In this document: positions 17,518 through 26,001 of the stretch, piece after piece
How the letters are laid out: each line of letters opens with the position of its first letter
Position numbering within the stretch: position 1 is the stretch's first letter
NCBI RefSeq assembly: GCF_001886715.1
Contig: NZ_CP018082.1
Coordinates: forward strand, 2,852,001-2,916,000
Reading direction: 5' to 3'
DNA length: 64,000 nt
Source: Nocardia mangyaensis
GTDB lineage: Bacteria > Actinomycetota > Actinomycetes > Mycobacteriales > Mycobacteriaceae
Notes under the pieces: model-generated
Told to the model about the DNA's origin: nothing
The model's database searches: none
The model's input: the letters and a program-made list of their open reading frames with translations, nothing else
Translations under genes and position numbers: made by a program

Positions 17518-18672
17518 ATGAGCCTCAAACTGAACGACGAAGAAGCCTTCCTGGTAGAGACCGTTCGTAAGTTCGTCGACCGTGAGGTCAAGCCCACCGT
17601 GCAGGAAGTCGAGCACGCGAACGAGTACCCGGAGAAGTGGATCGAGCAGATGAAGCAGATCGGCATCTACGGTCTGGCTATTCCGGAAGAGTACGGCGGT
17701 TCGCCTGTCACGATGCCCTGCTACGTCCATGTGACCGAGGAACTGGCGCGGGGCTGGATGAGTCTCGCGGGCGCTATGGGCGGCCACACCGTGGTGGCAA
17801 AACTCATCACGCTGTACGGAACCGAAGAGCAGAAGCGGAACTATCTCCCGAAGATGGCGACGGGTGAACTTCGCGCGACAATGGCGCTCACCGAGCCCGG
17901 CGGAGGATCGGATCTTCAGGCCATGTCGACCAGCGCCAAGACAGACGGGGACGACCTCGTGATCAATGGGTCCAAGACGTGGATCACAAACGCGCGTCGC
18001 TCAGGTGTGATTGCACTGCTGTGCAAGACTGATCCGTCCGCGACGCCGCGGCACAAGGGAATCTCGATCGTGCTCGTCGAGCACGGGCCAGGGTTGACCA
18101 TCTCTCGGGACCTACCGAAGCTCGGCTACAAGGGCGTCGAAACGTGTGAGTTGTCGTTCGACAACTATCGGATATCGTCCGACGCCATCCTCGGCGGCGT
18201 ACGCGGTGCAGGCTTCGCGCAGATGATGAAGGGTCTGGAAACCGGCCGCATCCAGGTTGCCTGCCGCGCTCTCGGCGTCGCGGCCGCCGCCCTGGAGGAC
18301 TCGCTCGCCTACGCACAGCAGCGTGAGAGCTTCGGTAAGCCCATCTGGAAGCATCAGTCCGTTGGCAACTACCTCGCAAACATGGCTACCAAGCTGACGG
18401 CAGCTCGTCAGCTCACACTGCACGCGGCCGAGAAGTTCGACAGCGGTGAACGATGCGACATGGAAGCCGGCATGGCCAAGTTGTTCGCCTCCGAGGTCGC
18501 CATGGAGATCGCACTCGACGCGGTTCGCATCCACGGTGGTTACGGCTATTCCACCGAGTACGACGTGGAGCGCTATTTCCGCGACGCTCCATTGATGATC
18601 GTCGGCGAGGGCACCAATGAGATCCAACGCAACGTCATCGCAAGCCAGCTCGTGTCGCGAGGAAAGCTGTAG
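17518..18672 (+). CDS. Acyl-CoA dehydrogenase (short/branched-chain type)
   Basis: 384 residues. Complete fold: N-terminal helical domain, MALTEPGGGSDLQAMSTSA (FAD/substrate loop), GSKTWITNARRS, and the C-terminal HGGYGYSTEYDVERYFRDA and VGEGTNEIQRNVIA with the catalytic Glu in the latter. I chose ATG at 17518, 8 bp after GGAG; a GTG two codons earlier is too close to the ribosome site. Position beside MaoC, CitE and CoA-transferase genes suggests a methylsuccinyl-CoA-like or other short branched acyl-CoA as substrate, but the family alone does not prove it. Confidence 0.93.
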   Translation: MSLKLNDEEAFLVETVRKFVDREVKPTVQEVEHANEYPEKWIEQMKQIGIYGLAIPEEYGGSPVTMPCYVHVTEELARGWMSLAGAMGGHTVVAKLITLYGTEEQKRNYLPKMATGELRATMALTEPGGGSDLQAMSTSAKTDGDDLVINGSKTWITNARRSGVIALLCKTDPSATPRHKGISIVLVEHGPGLTISRDLPKLGYKGVETCELSFDNYRISSDAILGGVRGAGFAQMMKGLETGRIQVACRALGVAAAALEDSLAYAQQRESFGKPIWKHQSVGNYLANMATKLTAARQLTLHAAEKFDSGERCDMEAGMAKLFASEVAMEIALDAVRIHGGYGYSTEYDVERYFRDAPLMIVGEGTNEIQRNVIASQLVSRGKL

Positions 18673-19031
18673 CGGAACCCGTGGCGTGAGTATCTGCTCG
18701 TAGACTGCACGAGGAGAGTCCGTTCGCCCACACCCGTGTGTTCTTGCCGGAATCCATTGCCCGGCATGTGCTGGATGTGCCCGAGCTGGAGGTGCATCGA
18801 GTACGTACACGTCGATCGGATTGTTCGAACCACATTTGGATGCGCCGATCACACGCGCTGCTCAGTCGATCACGGTGGCGGCATGACGTCCGGACTCAAC
18901 ACGTTGCGCGGAACGAGCAGACGCAGGGCCCGACCCCGGACTGGACGCGAGGGCCCTGAACTGGAGTGCAGCGGTGGATTGGCGATCCACCTGAGCAAAA
19001 TTATGGCCGTATGTTTGAAAGGTGGACCACC
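18673..19031. other. Gap without recognisable gene
   Basis: The 359 bp between the dehydrogenase and the CoA-transferase contain only short frames with no family resemblance and no copy of the regulon palindrome. The following gene has its own ribosome site (AAAGGTGG). Confidence 0.5.
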
Positions 19032-20222
19032 ATGACAGTCGACCCCTCACTCCCTTTGGCGGGTATAACAGTCGTCAGCATCGAGCAAGCGGTGGCTGCG
19101 CCCTTCGCGACACGTCAACTCGCCGATCTCGGTGCGCGAGTGATCAAAGTGGAAAGACCCGAGGGCGGCGACTTTGCCCGCCGCTACGACGAAACGGTCA
19201 ACGGCGAGGCGAGCTACTTCGTCTGGCTCAACAGATCAAAAGAGTCCCTGACTCTCGATTTGAAGTCCGATCATGGACGCGAGATCCTCGAAAAGCTACT
19301 CGCGAGCGCCGATGTGTTCGTCCAAAATCTGGCGCCGGGTGCCGCGGCAAGAATGGACCTCGATGCCGAGTCGCTTCAACGGCGTTATCCGTCGTTGATC
19401 CCGTGCGATGTTTCGGGATACGGAAACACCGGTCCGTGGGCAGAACGTAAGGCGTACGACATGCTCGTCCAGGGCGAGTCCGGTCTGATGTCATTGACCG
19501 GGCCGGACGATGTGCCGTCGAAAGTCGGGATCTCGATCGCGGACATTGCCGCGGGGATGTACGCGTACAGCGGTATTCTCACGGCGCTATATGTGCGGGC
19601 TACGACGGGTGTGGCGCGTGCAGTGGAGGTCGCGTTGTTCGAAGCTCTGGGGGAGTGGATGGGCTCGCCCGCCTATTACACCGAGTACGGAGGAACGCAA
19701 CCGGCGCGCGTCGGTGCCGAGCATGCAACCATAGCGCCTTATGGACCGTTTCCGGCGTCGGACGGGACCGTGCTCATGTCGATCCAGAACGAGCGTGAGT
19801 GGCTGAACTTTTGCACCGAGGTACTGGGGGACGTTTCGATCGCTTCCGATCCCAAGTTCGCCAAAAACTCTGCGCGGGTCGCGCACCGGGAAGAGTGCAA
19901 TACGTTGATTTCCCGTCGAACCGAGCAGTTGTCCACGAAAGACCTACTCGCCAAACTCGACAAATTCGGAATCGCCAACGGCAGATTGGGTGAGGTCGCC
20001 GACTTTCTCGGACACCCTTCGCTTTCCGGTCGCAACAGGTGGCGCGACGTCGACACACCGGGCGGATCGGTTCGAGCCCTGCTGCCGCCGGCGAATCTGA
20101 GCGGTGTCGAGGCTCGTTTCGATCCAGTGCCCGGGCTGGGGGACCACACGGATCGAATCCTGTCTGAGTACGCATACAGCCCCACCGACATAAAACGACT
20201 TCGGATCAACCGCGTAATTTGA
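19032..20222 (+). CDS. Family III CoA-transferase (CaiB/BaiF type)
   Basis: 396 residues. Starts LPLAGITVVSIEQAVAAPFA and LGARVIKVERPEGGD, the classic first motif of family III transferases; NLAPGAAARMDLD and CDVSGYGNTGPWAERKAYD follow, with the catalytic Asp143 of AYDMLVQGESGLM in place. It moves CoA between organic acids, here plausibly activating a C5 dicarboxylic acid (itaconate, mesaconate or citramalate) for the hydratase and lyase upstream. It is the last intact gene of the 14-20 kb unit. Confidence 0.92.
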   Translation: MTVDPSLPLAGITVVSIEQAVAAPFATRQLADLGARVIKVERPEGGDFARRYDETVNGEASYFVWLNRSKESLTLDLKSDHGREILEKLLASADVFVQNLAPGAAARMDLDAESLQRRYPSLIPCDVSGYGNTGPWAERKAYDMLVQGESGLMSLTGPDDVPSKVGISIADIAAGMYAYSGILTALYVRATTGVARAVEVALFEALGEWMGSPAYYTEYGGTQPARVGAEHATIAPYGPFPASDGTVLMSIQNEREWLNFCTEVLGDVSIASDPKFAKNSARVAHREECNTLISRRTEQLSTKDLLAKLDKFGIANGRLGEVADFLGHPSLSGRNRWRDVDTPGGSVRALLPPANLSGVEARFDPVPGLGDHTDRILSEYAYSPTDIKRLRINRVI

Positions 20223-20589
20223 TACCAAGCAGTTTCGCTGCTGCGGCAGCGAACACAACGACATGGGTCGGGGGCATGAAAATCATGCGGAGCGCTTACA
20301 CGTCTTTCAAGATCGGGTCGGCGTAGACAGCTGGCACGGGAAACTGCAGGGGTAGCTCTTCGCGGCCGCATCTTCGACCGAATGCGCCCAGGTGGTGCCG
20401 TGGATACGGGTGTCGGCGGTAATCGAGCATCTCGTTGCGGGGGGTTTGTCTTTCGGGGAACGCATCCGCGCGGGGTCGGTTATGAACCCGGCCTGCACGG
20501 TGTAGTCGAGCCAGTCCGCAATGAACCGCGGCCTGAGCGGGTCGGCGTCGGATACGACGGGTTGGAGATTGTCCGGTATCAGGATCGCG
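20223..20589. other. Unassigned remnant region
   Basis: Minus-strand frames such as RPRFIADWLDYTVQAGFITDPARM and NEMLDYRRHPYPRHHLGAFG look like coding sequence that has lost its frame, but I cannot assign a family. No complete gene is present. Confidence 0.35.
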
Positions 20590-20676
20590 AACTCCCGCCT
20601 CACGGGCAATCCGGAACCGTACATCGCAGTGCCGTGGTTCTGGTCCGACCAATGCGGCTTGACGCTTCAAGTCATA

Positions 20677-21790
20677 GTGGGGTGATTCCAAAGTTGTTGA
20701 ACAGTAAACGATCTGGTTGAATCAGCGGGTGCGAGCTGCCCCTCTGGTGTTGCGTGACGGTGACCGAGAGATCCTGCAAGCCTGGATCCGGTCCACGACG
20801 ATGAAGTCCGGACTCGTTCTACGAGCCCGGATCATCACCCTGGCAGCCGACGGAGTCGCCCATACCGAGATCGCCCGCAGGTTCGATATCTCACGCCAGA
20901 CCGTGATCAACTGGCGCTCCCGCTATCTCGCACACGGCATCGACGGGCTCCACGACGAGCACCGCTCAGGCCGGCCCCGGACTCTGGACCGGGACAAACT
21001 GATCACCACCACCTTGACCCCACCACCACGCAAATACGGTGTCACGCATTGGAGTTCACGCCTGCTGGCCGATCACCTCGGTATCGCACACGGCACCGTG
21101 TCGAAAGTGTGGACTGAATACGGGGTGCAACCGTGGCGAGCGGAGACGTTCAAGTTCTCCACCGATCCGGAACTGGCCGGCAAGGTCACCGACATCGTCG
21201 GGCTCTACATGAACCCGCCCGAGAACGCGATCGTGCTCTGCGTCGACGAGAAGTCCCAGATCCAGGCCCTGGACCGGACCTCACCGACGTTGCCGATGCA
21301 GATCGGGATCCCCGAACGTCAAACCCACGACTACGTGCGCAACGGCACCACGACCCTGTTCGCGGCGTTGGAAGTCGCGACCGGCAAAGTCACCGGCGTC
21401 TGCAAACCCAGGCACCGCCACCAGGAATTCCTCGCTTTCTTGCGCCATGTCGCCCGCGCCTATCCGAACGGTGAGCTGCACCTGGTGATGGACAACTACG
21501 CCGCTCACAAGAAGTCCGAGGTCCGCTCCTGGCTTGCCGAGAACCCGCGTATCCGGGTGCATTTCACTCCGACCTCGGCGTCGTGGATGAACTTGGTCGA
21601 GGTGTGGTTCGGCATCATCGAACGCCAAGCCATCCACCGCGGTACCTTCCGCAACGTCCGTGAGTTGACGACCAAGATCCGCGAGTTCATCAACGGCTGG
21701 AACCCGAGAGCGAAGCCCTTCGTCTGGACCAAGACCGCCGAGCAGATCTTGGCCAAGGCCGACCGCCGAAGAACTTCAAATACGGCCCAA
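20677..21790 (+). mobile_element. IS630-family insertion sequence
   Basis: The ends form an imperfect inverted repeat (GTGGGGTGATTCCAAAG at left; reverse complement of right end TTGGGCCGTATTTGAAG) and are flanked on both sides by the dinucleotide TA (20675-20676 and 21791-21792), the target duplication of IS630/Tc1-mariner elements. It carries one transposase gene and sits inside a ferredoxin reductase gene. Confidence 0.75.
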
Positions 21791-21793
21791 TAG
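20717..21793 (+). CDS. IS630-family transposase
   Basis: 358 codons from TTG at 20717 (a GTG at 20729 is an alternative). N-terminal helix-turn-helix LAADGVAHTEIARRFDISRQ TVINW-type domain, a second winged helix, then the DDE catalytic core: first Asp in CVDEKSQIQALDR, second in HLVMDNYAAHKK, and Glu in ASWMNLVEVWFGIIER. The gene is intact and of full length. The stop codon uses the TA target base pair next to the right end, the same arrangement as in the second IS630 element at 51.6-54.1 kb. Confidence 0.93.
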   Translation: MNQRVRAAPLVLRDGDREILQAWIRSTTMKSGLVLRARIITLAADGVAHTEIARRFDISRQTVINWRSRYLAHGIDGLHDEHRSGRPRTLDRDKLITTTLTPPPRKYGVTHWSSRLLADHLGIAHGTVSKVWTEYGVQPWRAETFKFSTDPELAGKVTDIVGLYMNPPENAIVLCVDEKSQIQALDRTSPTLPMQIGIPERQTHDYVRNGTTTLFAALEVATGKVTGVCKPRHRHQEFLAFLRHVARAYPNGELHLVMDNYAAHKKSEVRSWLAENPRIRVHFTPTSASWMNLVEVWFGIIERQAIHRGTFRNVRELTTKIREFINGWNPRAKPFVWTKTAEQILAKADRRRTSNTAQ

Positions 21794-22219
21794 GTCTTGC
21801 GAGCCGAGTGACGAGGTGGTCGTTCGACAGGACCCTGATAAAGCCCGATGTGTATCGCCGTGTTCTACCTGCGGGACAATCGGGTGTGCGCCGCGGGGGT
21901 CGTCTCCAGTCCGCGAGACTTTGCCGTTGCGCGGAAAATGGTCAATCAACGAGCTGTTGTTGAACCGTCGGAGCTGGCGGATGCCAGCATCCCGCTCAAA
22001 CACCTGCTTCCAGGAGAGGCCTCGACGGAAGGATGACTCCGCCCACGGGCCGTGATGTGTCAAGAGTCGCGAGCTCGTCCGGAGACCACGTCCCCGCCCG
22101 GCCTCCATTCGATTCTTCGAGGGACCCGATGTCTCGGATGTCCACTACTTCAGGCAAACCTCGGTTCTGAACCATCCCGCTGTTGGAGGCTCGTTGTGAT
22201 GTCCGTACTCAGTCCCTAC

Positions 22220-22237
22220 CTAGCGTACGTTCGATAG
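22220..22237. promoter_or_regulatory. Regulon operator upstream of SnoaL-like gene
   Basis: CTAGCGTACGTTCGATAG, 18-bp imperfect palindrome matching the regulon sites, 15 bp before the start codon at 22253. The transcript must have a very short leader or the site lies within it. Confidence 0.55.
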
Positions 22238-22252
22238 CTGTACGATTTACAC

Positions 22253-22810
22253 ATGAGTCTTACTGACGCTGAACTTGTCGAAATCCGAAACCTGTTGGAA
22301 GTTCATGCCATTCAAGAGGTGATGCTCCGCTACGGGCGCGCGGTCGACCGAGCCGATGCGGCGCTGATGGCGACCATCTTCTGGCCCGAAGGTACCGACA
22401 ATCACGGCATGTATGACGGCGATGCGGCCGGATTCTTCGAGCGGGCCATCAATGCCCGTGATGATGCAGGCCGGGCCCGCCACCACCACATCGGAGTTCC
22501 GCGCATTCTCTCCAGGGACGGGGGCCGGGCGAAGGTGGAGACGTCCTTCGTCTTCGTCGGGGTGTATGGCGCCGGTCAGAACGACAACCTCGGATTGATC
22601 GAGCAGGACACCATCGGGTTCAACTCCGGCCGTTACCGTGACCTGTTCGAGAAGCGTGAGGGTACTTGGAAGGTGCTTCGTCGCCTGACCGTGTACGACT
22701 GGAGTGCGTCGAGTGCGTACGAGCCGGCCTGGGACTTCTTCAACATCCCGGAGGGAATCAACCGCGGTGCGATTGAGCCTCGGGACGCCACGTACGACGC
22801 TGAGTGGTGA
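22253..22810 (+). CDS. SnoaL/NTF2-like protein (dehydratase/isomerase fold)
   Basis: 185 residues. The beginning VEIRNLLEVHAIQEVMLRYGRAVDRADAALMATIFWPEG is the standard SnoaL_4 helix pair of the NTF2-like superfamily, followed by curved-sheet strands HHHIGVPRILSRDGGRAKVETSFVF and WKVLRRLTVYDW. Members act as dehydratases, isomerases or ring-hydroxylating-oxygenase small-subunit-like proteins. It stands alone under a regulon operator. The Tyr/Asp/His residues (YGRAVDRAD, HHHIG) fit a catalytic pocket of the scytalone-dehydratase type, but the substrate is unknown. Confidence 0.85.
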   Translation: MSLTDAELVEIRNLLEVHAIQEVMLRYGRAVDRADAALMATIFWPEGTDNHGMYDGDAAGFFERAINARDDAGRARHHHIGVPRILSRDGGRAKVETSFVFVGVYGAGQNDNLGLIEQDTIGFNSGRYRDLFEKREGTWKVLRRLTVYDWSASSAYEPAWDFFNIPEGINRGAIEPRDATYDAEW

Positions 22811-22953
22811 GTCGAGTCGGCCAAGAACGTTTCATTTTAGCGCTCGGCGACAGCCACCCGGCCGGGCGGCCGTCCGGTGGCGCGACCGGGACCAGTTTCG
22901 GTGGTCGCTCCGCGGATCACGAGCCTCGCGGCGCGCGCGACAACGCGAATCCG

Positions 22954-23559
22954 TCATCGCGGCGTCGCGCACGCTGAAACCGTTCGTCGAGGCGGCATCG
23001 AAGATGTGCCTAGCGCGAGCCAGTTTGCTGTTGATCGCATAGCTGCGTTGACGCGGTCGACTTGCCGAGACCCGTGACGGGAAGCATAGGCGAAAAACAC
23101 TCCGATCTGGTCGTTCTCGGTACGATCAGCCGTGCCCGAATGCTGACGCTGCACCCCCGCCGATCGAAGCCCCTTCTTCAGGAAACCGGTGCCATCGACA
23201 ATCAACACCGTGTCACGATCACCAAGCCGGGCGGCCACATGCTCACGCACGTCATCACGGACACCATCGACATCCCAGTCCGCCCGCCGTAGCAACCGCT
23301 GCATCCCATCCGGACCGACTTCACCAGCCCGTTCGGCCAGCGTCCACGCGTTGTTACGCTCCAACCCTGCGATCAATCCGGTCACGTACTCCCGAGCCCG
23401 CACCCGCGGTTCCGAACGCGTGAACCGCCCGCCGATTCTGGCATGCAGCCAATCCAACTCCGCCGCAACAACATCTACCACACAGGCGAAGTACCCGAAC
23501 CGAGTGCCGTCGCAGTACTGGGTGGCAGTGGCAGTGCTGAGCGGAATTCTAAGCGCCAC
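22954..23559 (-). pseudogene. IS701-family transposase remnant
   Basis: From ATG 23559 the frame reads FACVVDVVAAELDWLHARIG, RAREYVTGLIAGLERNNAWTLA, MQRLLRRADWDVDGVRDDVR and VLIVDGTGFLKKGLRSAGVQ with the first catalytic Asp, then GTADRTENDQIGVFFAYASR. After VDR the sequence jumps to a short piece (INSKLARARHIFDAA in a second frame) that corresponds to a later part of the family. The rest of the DDE core is deleted, so the element is dead. Confidence 0.75.
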
Positions 23560-23606
23560 TTGCTGAGGTCAAGTTTCATGGAAGACCGCTCTCTTGCCAC
23601 TGTATC

Positions 23607-23618
23607 TAACGAACGCTA
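23607..23618. promoter_or_regulatory. Regulon operator (23.6 kb)
   Basis: TAACGAACGCTA within TATCTAACGAACGCTATTG, a close match to the regulon palindrome. The next intact gene starts 440 bp downstream; the sequence between (23640-24040) has frames without family resemblance and may be a degraded first gene of this unit. Confidence 0.55.
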
Positions 23619-23639
23619 TTGTGACGGGGGTCATGAACA

Positions 23640-24040
23640 GTTGTCGCGAGGTTGCCATGGTTGCCTGCAAGCAGGCTTGGGGTCTGAACATTTTGAGCTC
23701 TACGCCGACGGAGAACACTCCCGTGCTGTCAAAGAGTGGGCTGTCCGAGATCTTTCATGGGCGACATGCGCTGAACCAGGCGCGCTTGGGCTTCAGCCCG
23801 GTGAGATCCATTGTCTTCCGCGTCGGAATGGATCTTGGCAAGTCCGGCTTGATCAAGATCTTCGCTGGGCACACGCCCGATACCGGCTCTTGTGTGGCCG
23901 TCCCTCGGGCCGGGCTCATGTGCGCGCATCGCAGGCGATTCTCGATTTGAACACCGTTGACGTGAAGGCGTCGGTGCTGGTGGGCGAGTTGGCGTGGCAG
24001 CACGCCAGGCACCAGCGGCGAACTAGCGCGATCTGAAATA
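23640..24040. other. Degraded or unassigned sequence
   Basis: Fragments such as MDLGKSGLIKIFAGHTPDTG and DLNTVDVKASVLVGELAWQH appear on the plus strand in different frames. They do not match a family I know. There is no complete gene. Confidence 0.35.
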
Positions 24041-24058
24041 CACAGAGGAGAACACAAG

Positions 24059-24952
24059 ATGGCAAGCGAATTGGCTAAGAAGTTGGACGCAGACCTGCGT
24101 GCTTGGACCGCCGGCATGGTTGGAGCTGCGGCCCCCTCGGTCGAGAGTCTGCGCGAGGGCGCCGAGGGTATGGGGACGTTCGGCGCGGAGCGTGATGATG
24201 TCGTCGTCGACGAGGTCGACATGGGTGGGCGCCGGGCGCTTCGGCACGTACCGCAGGACGTCGGCGCCGGCGTCATCCTGCACTTGCATGGCGGCGGACT
24301 CACGATGGGGTCTCCCGAGTCGCACACCCGACTGGCCGCCCACCTGGCAGCGCGCAGCAAGATGACCGTTTACAACCTCGACTTTCGGCTGGCTCCGGAG
24401 CATCCTTTCCCTGCGGCGATCGACGACACAGCGGCAGCGTTCGGCTGGCTGGTCGCCCAGGGCGCGTCGCCCGGGCGCATCTTCCTCAGCGGAGACAGCG
24501 GCGGCGCGGCACTGGCGCTGTCGACCTTGATCGATCTCACGCGTGCGGGAACGCGCGTGGCGGGCGGTATCTTCATGTCGCCTTGGGCCGACTTCAGACT
24601 CGTTTCGGGATCGTTCGAGAGCAACGACGAGTCCGACGTGATGTGCTCCAGGCCGATGATGCTTCCGCTGCGGCAGAATTATTGCCCGAGCGGAGACTTC
24701 GAGAATGTTCGTGTCTCGCCTGCCCTGGCCGGTCTCGCGGGGCTCCCCCCGCTGATGATCCAGGCAAGCGCTGTGGAGGTCCTTCTCGACGATGCGAAGC
24801 TCATTGCCCAGCGCGCTGGTGAAGCGGGCGTCGATGTCACCTACGAGGAGTACGACATCGTTCCGCACGTGTTCCAGTTGTTCGCCGGCAACCTTCCGGA
24901 GGCCGACGAAGCGTTGCAGTCCGTCGCTGACTGGGCGTCAAAGGTCGCCTGA
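24059..24952 (+). CDS. Alpha/beta hydrolase, hormone-sensitive-lipase family
   Basis: 297 residues. HSL-family signature HLHGGGLTMGSPESHTR (oxyanion hole), DFRLAPEHPFPAAIDD, nucleophile elbow SGDSGGAAL, Asp in ASAVEVLLDDAKL and His in DIVPHVFQLFAGNLPEAD. Such enzymes hydrolyse esters of short to medium acids, in catabolic clusters often opening lactones or ester intermediates produced by Baeyer-Villiger enzymes. ATG at 24059 follows an AGAGGAG ribosome site. It ends before a bidirectional terminator shared with the convergent crotonase gene. Confidence 0.93.
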   Translation: MASELAKKLDADLRAWTAGMVGAAAPSVESLREGAEGMGTFGAERDDVVVDEVDMGGRRALRHVPQDVGAGVILHLHGGGLTMGSPESHTRLAAHLAARSKMTVYNLDFRLAPEHPFPAAIDDTAAAFGWLVAQGASPGRIFLSGDSGGAALALSTLIDLTRAGTRVAGGIFMSPWADFRLVSGSFESNDESDVMCSRPMMLPLRQNYCPSGDFENVRVSPALAGLAGLPPLMIQASAVEVLLDDAKLIAQRAGEAGVDVTYEEYDIVPHVFQLFAGNLPEADEALQSVADWASKVA

Positions 24953-24978
24953 CGCCGGTAGTTCCGACGGGCGATCAT

Positions 24979-25028
24979 AAAGCGCCTCCCCACGATGTCC
25001 GTTCGACGGCTTCGCAGGGGGGCGCTTT
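24979..25028. terminator. Bidirectional terminator between convergent genes
   Basis: Stem AAAGCGCCTCCCC (24979-24991) pairs with GGGGGGCGCTTT (25017-25028). It lies between the ends of the hydrolase (24952) and crotonase (25038) genes and can stop transcription from both sides. Confidence 0.7.
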
Positions 25029-25037
25029 CGTGTTCGG

Positions 25038-25853
25038 TTACTGGCCCTGCCAGTTGGGTTCGCGCTTCTCGGCGAAGGCGCGTGGTCCCTCGCGGTAGTC
25101 GGCGGTTTTGCGAAGCTCTGCAAACTCCCTCTTCGAGCGCTCCCAGTGTTCTTCGTCCGCCGCGATCCAATCGCCATCGATACCCAGAGCCATGCGCTTT
25201 GTCGCCTGGACCGAAAGCGGGGCGTTGACGCAGATGCGGTCGGCGAGCTCCAGCGCAGCTTCAACCAGTCGCGCACGCGTTACCACGCGATTGACCAGGC
25301 CGAGGTCGCGAGCTCGCTCTGCGCTCAGGGGATCTCCGGTCAGCAAGATCTCCATGGCGATCTTCTTGGGAAGCTGTTGCGGCAGCCTGAACGTTCCACC
25401 GGCACCGGCCAGCAGCCCGCGCTTGACCTCGGGCAAGCCGAAGGTGGCGGTGTCGGCAGCGACGACCAGGTCGCTCGCCAGCGCGATCTCGGTACCTCCT
25501 CCCAGCGCGAATCCGTTGACGGCAGCGATGATGGGCTTGCTGACCACGTGCTTGACGAATCCTCCGAAGTGCCATTTGTCGAACGCCTCCTGCGATGCGT
25601 GAGTCGACTCGCCACGCGCGGTCGCCTTCAGATCCACCCCGGCGCAGAAGGAGCGGTCGCCCGCCCCGGTGAGGATGATGACCCAGACCGATGGATCGTG
25701 TTCTGCTTCCTCCAATGCGTCGCCCAGCGCACCGGACAGCTCGGCGTTCATGGCGTTCATCGCAGCAGGACGGTTAAGGGTGAGCACGAGCTTGTGCCCG
25801 TGCCGCTCCTGCAGCAGTACTGGTTCGCTGGTCGACTCTGTCTGACTCTCCAC
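25038..25853 (-). CDS. Enoyl-CoA hydratase/isomerase (crotonase family)
   Basis: 271 residues from GTG at 25853, chosen because GAGAGGA lies 6 bp upstream; an ATG farther up has no ribosome site. Crotonase features: LTLNRPAAMNAMNAEL, SFCAGVDLKATA (CoA-binding and first oxyanion-hole residue), VNGFALGGGTEIALASDLVV (second oxyanion residue), FGLPEVKRGLLAGAGGTFRL with Glu at the usual acid/base position, and a C-terminal YREGPRAFAEKREPNW. It would hydrate or isomerise an enoyl-CoA. It shares a promoter region containing one operator with the divergent Ltp-type gene. Confidence 0.93.
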   Translation of the reverse strand: MESQTESTSEPVLLQERHGHKLVLTLNRPAAMNAMNAELSGALGDALEEAEHDPSVWVIILTGAGDRSFCAGVDLKATARGESTHASQEAFDKWHFGGFVKHVVSKPIIAAVNGFALGGGTEIALASDLVVAADTATFGLPEVKRGLLAGAGGTFRLPQQLPKKIAMEILLTGDPLSAERARDLGLVNRVVTRARLVEAALELADRICVNAPLSVQATKRMALGIDGDWIAADEEHWERSKREFAELRKTADYREGPRAFAEKREPNWQGQ

Positions 25854-25904
25854 GTCTGATCCTCTCGCCGCGACTGGCAACAACCTGAGTATTTTTTGTA
25901 TAGC

Positions 25905-25945
25905 TATCGTACGCTATTGACCCCATGTAGGGTGACGACTAGCGT
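25905..25945 (+). promoter_or_regulatory. Regulon operator and promoter, divergent region
   Basis: TATCGTACGCTA (25905-25916) directly abuts a -35 box TTGACC (25917-25922), followed after 17 bp by TAGCGT as -10 box (25940-25945). It points to the Ltp-type gene at 26002, and the palindrome is also 52 bp from the crotonase start on the other strand, so one site may control both directions. Confidence 0.65.
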
Positions 25946-26001
25946 CGGGGCGTTGCCTGCGGGCGAAGGTGCTGGCAGGCTCGATGTTCGGAAGGTGCCA
26001 C

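Larger units (their letters stand above)
20590..22036 (+). pseudogene. Ferredoxin reductase C-terminal part, interrupted by IS630 element
   Basis: Left of the insertion sequence the plus strand reads NPEPYIAVPWFWSDQCGLTL (20600-20675), the hallmark FWSDQ motif of ferredoxin-NAD(P) reductases of Rieske or P450 systems. Right of it (21800-22036) it reads DEVVVRQDPDKAR, FYLRDNRVCAAGVVSSPRDF, ARKMVNQRAVVEPSELADAS and PLKHLLPG, the Reductase_C domain of the same family, with one frame change. The N-terminal FAD and NAD domains are missing. An oxygenase electron chain existed here and was destroyed. Confidence 0.7.

Noticed and set aside
18690..18960. Possible regulator or hydrolase fragment between the dehydrogenase and CoA-transferase
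   Set aside because: Short frames only, no motif on either strand that I could tie to a family.
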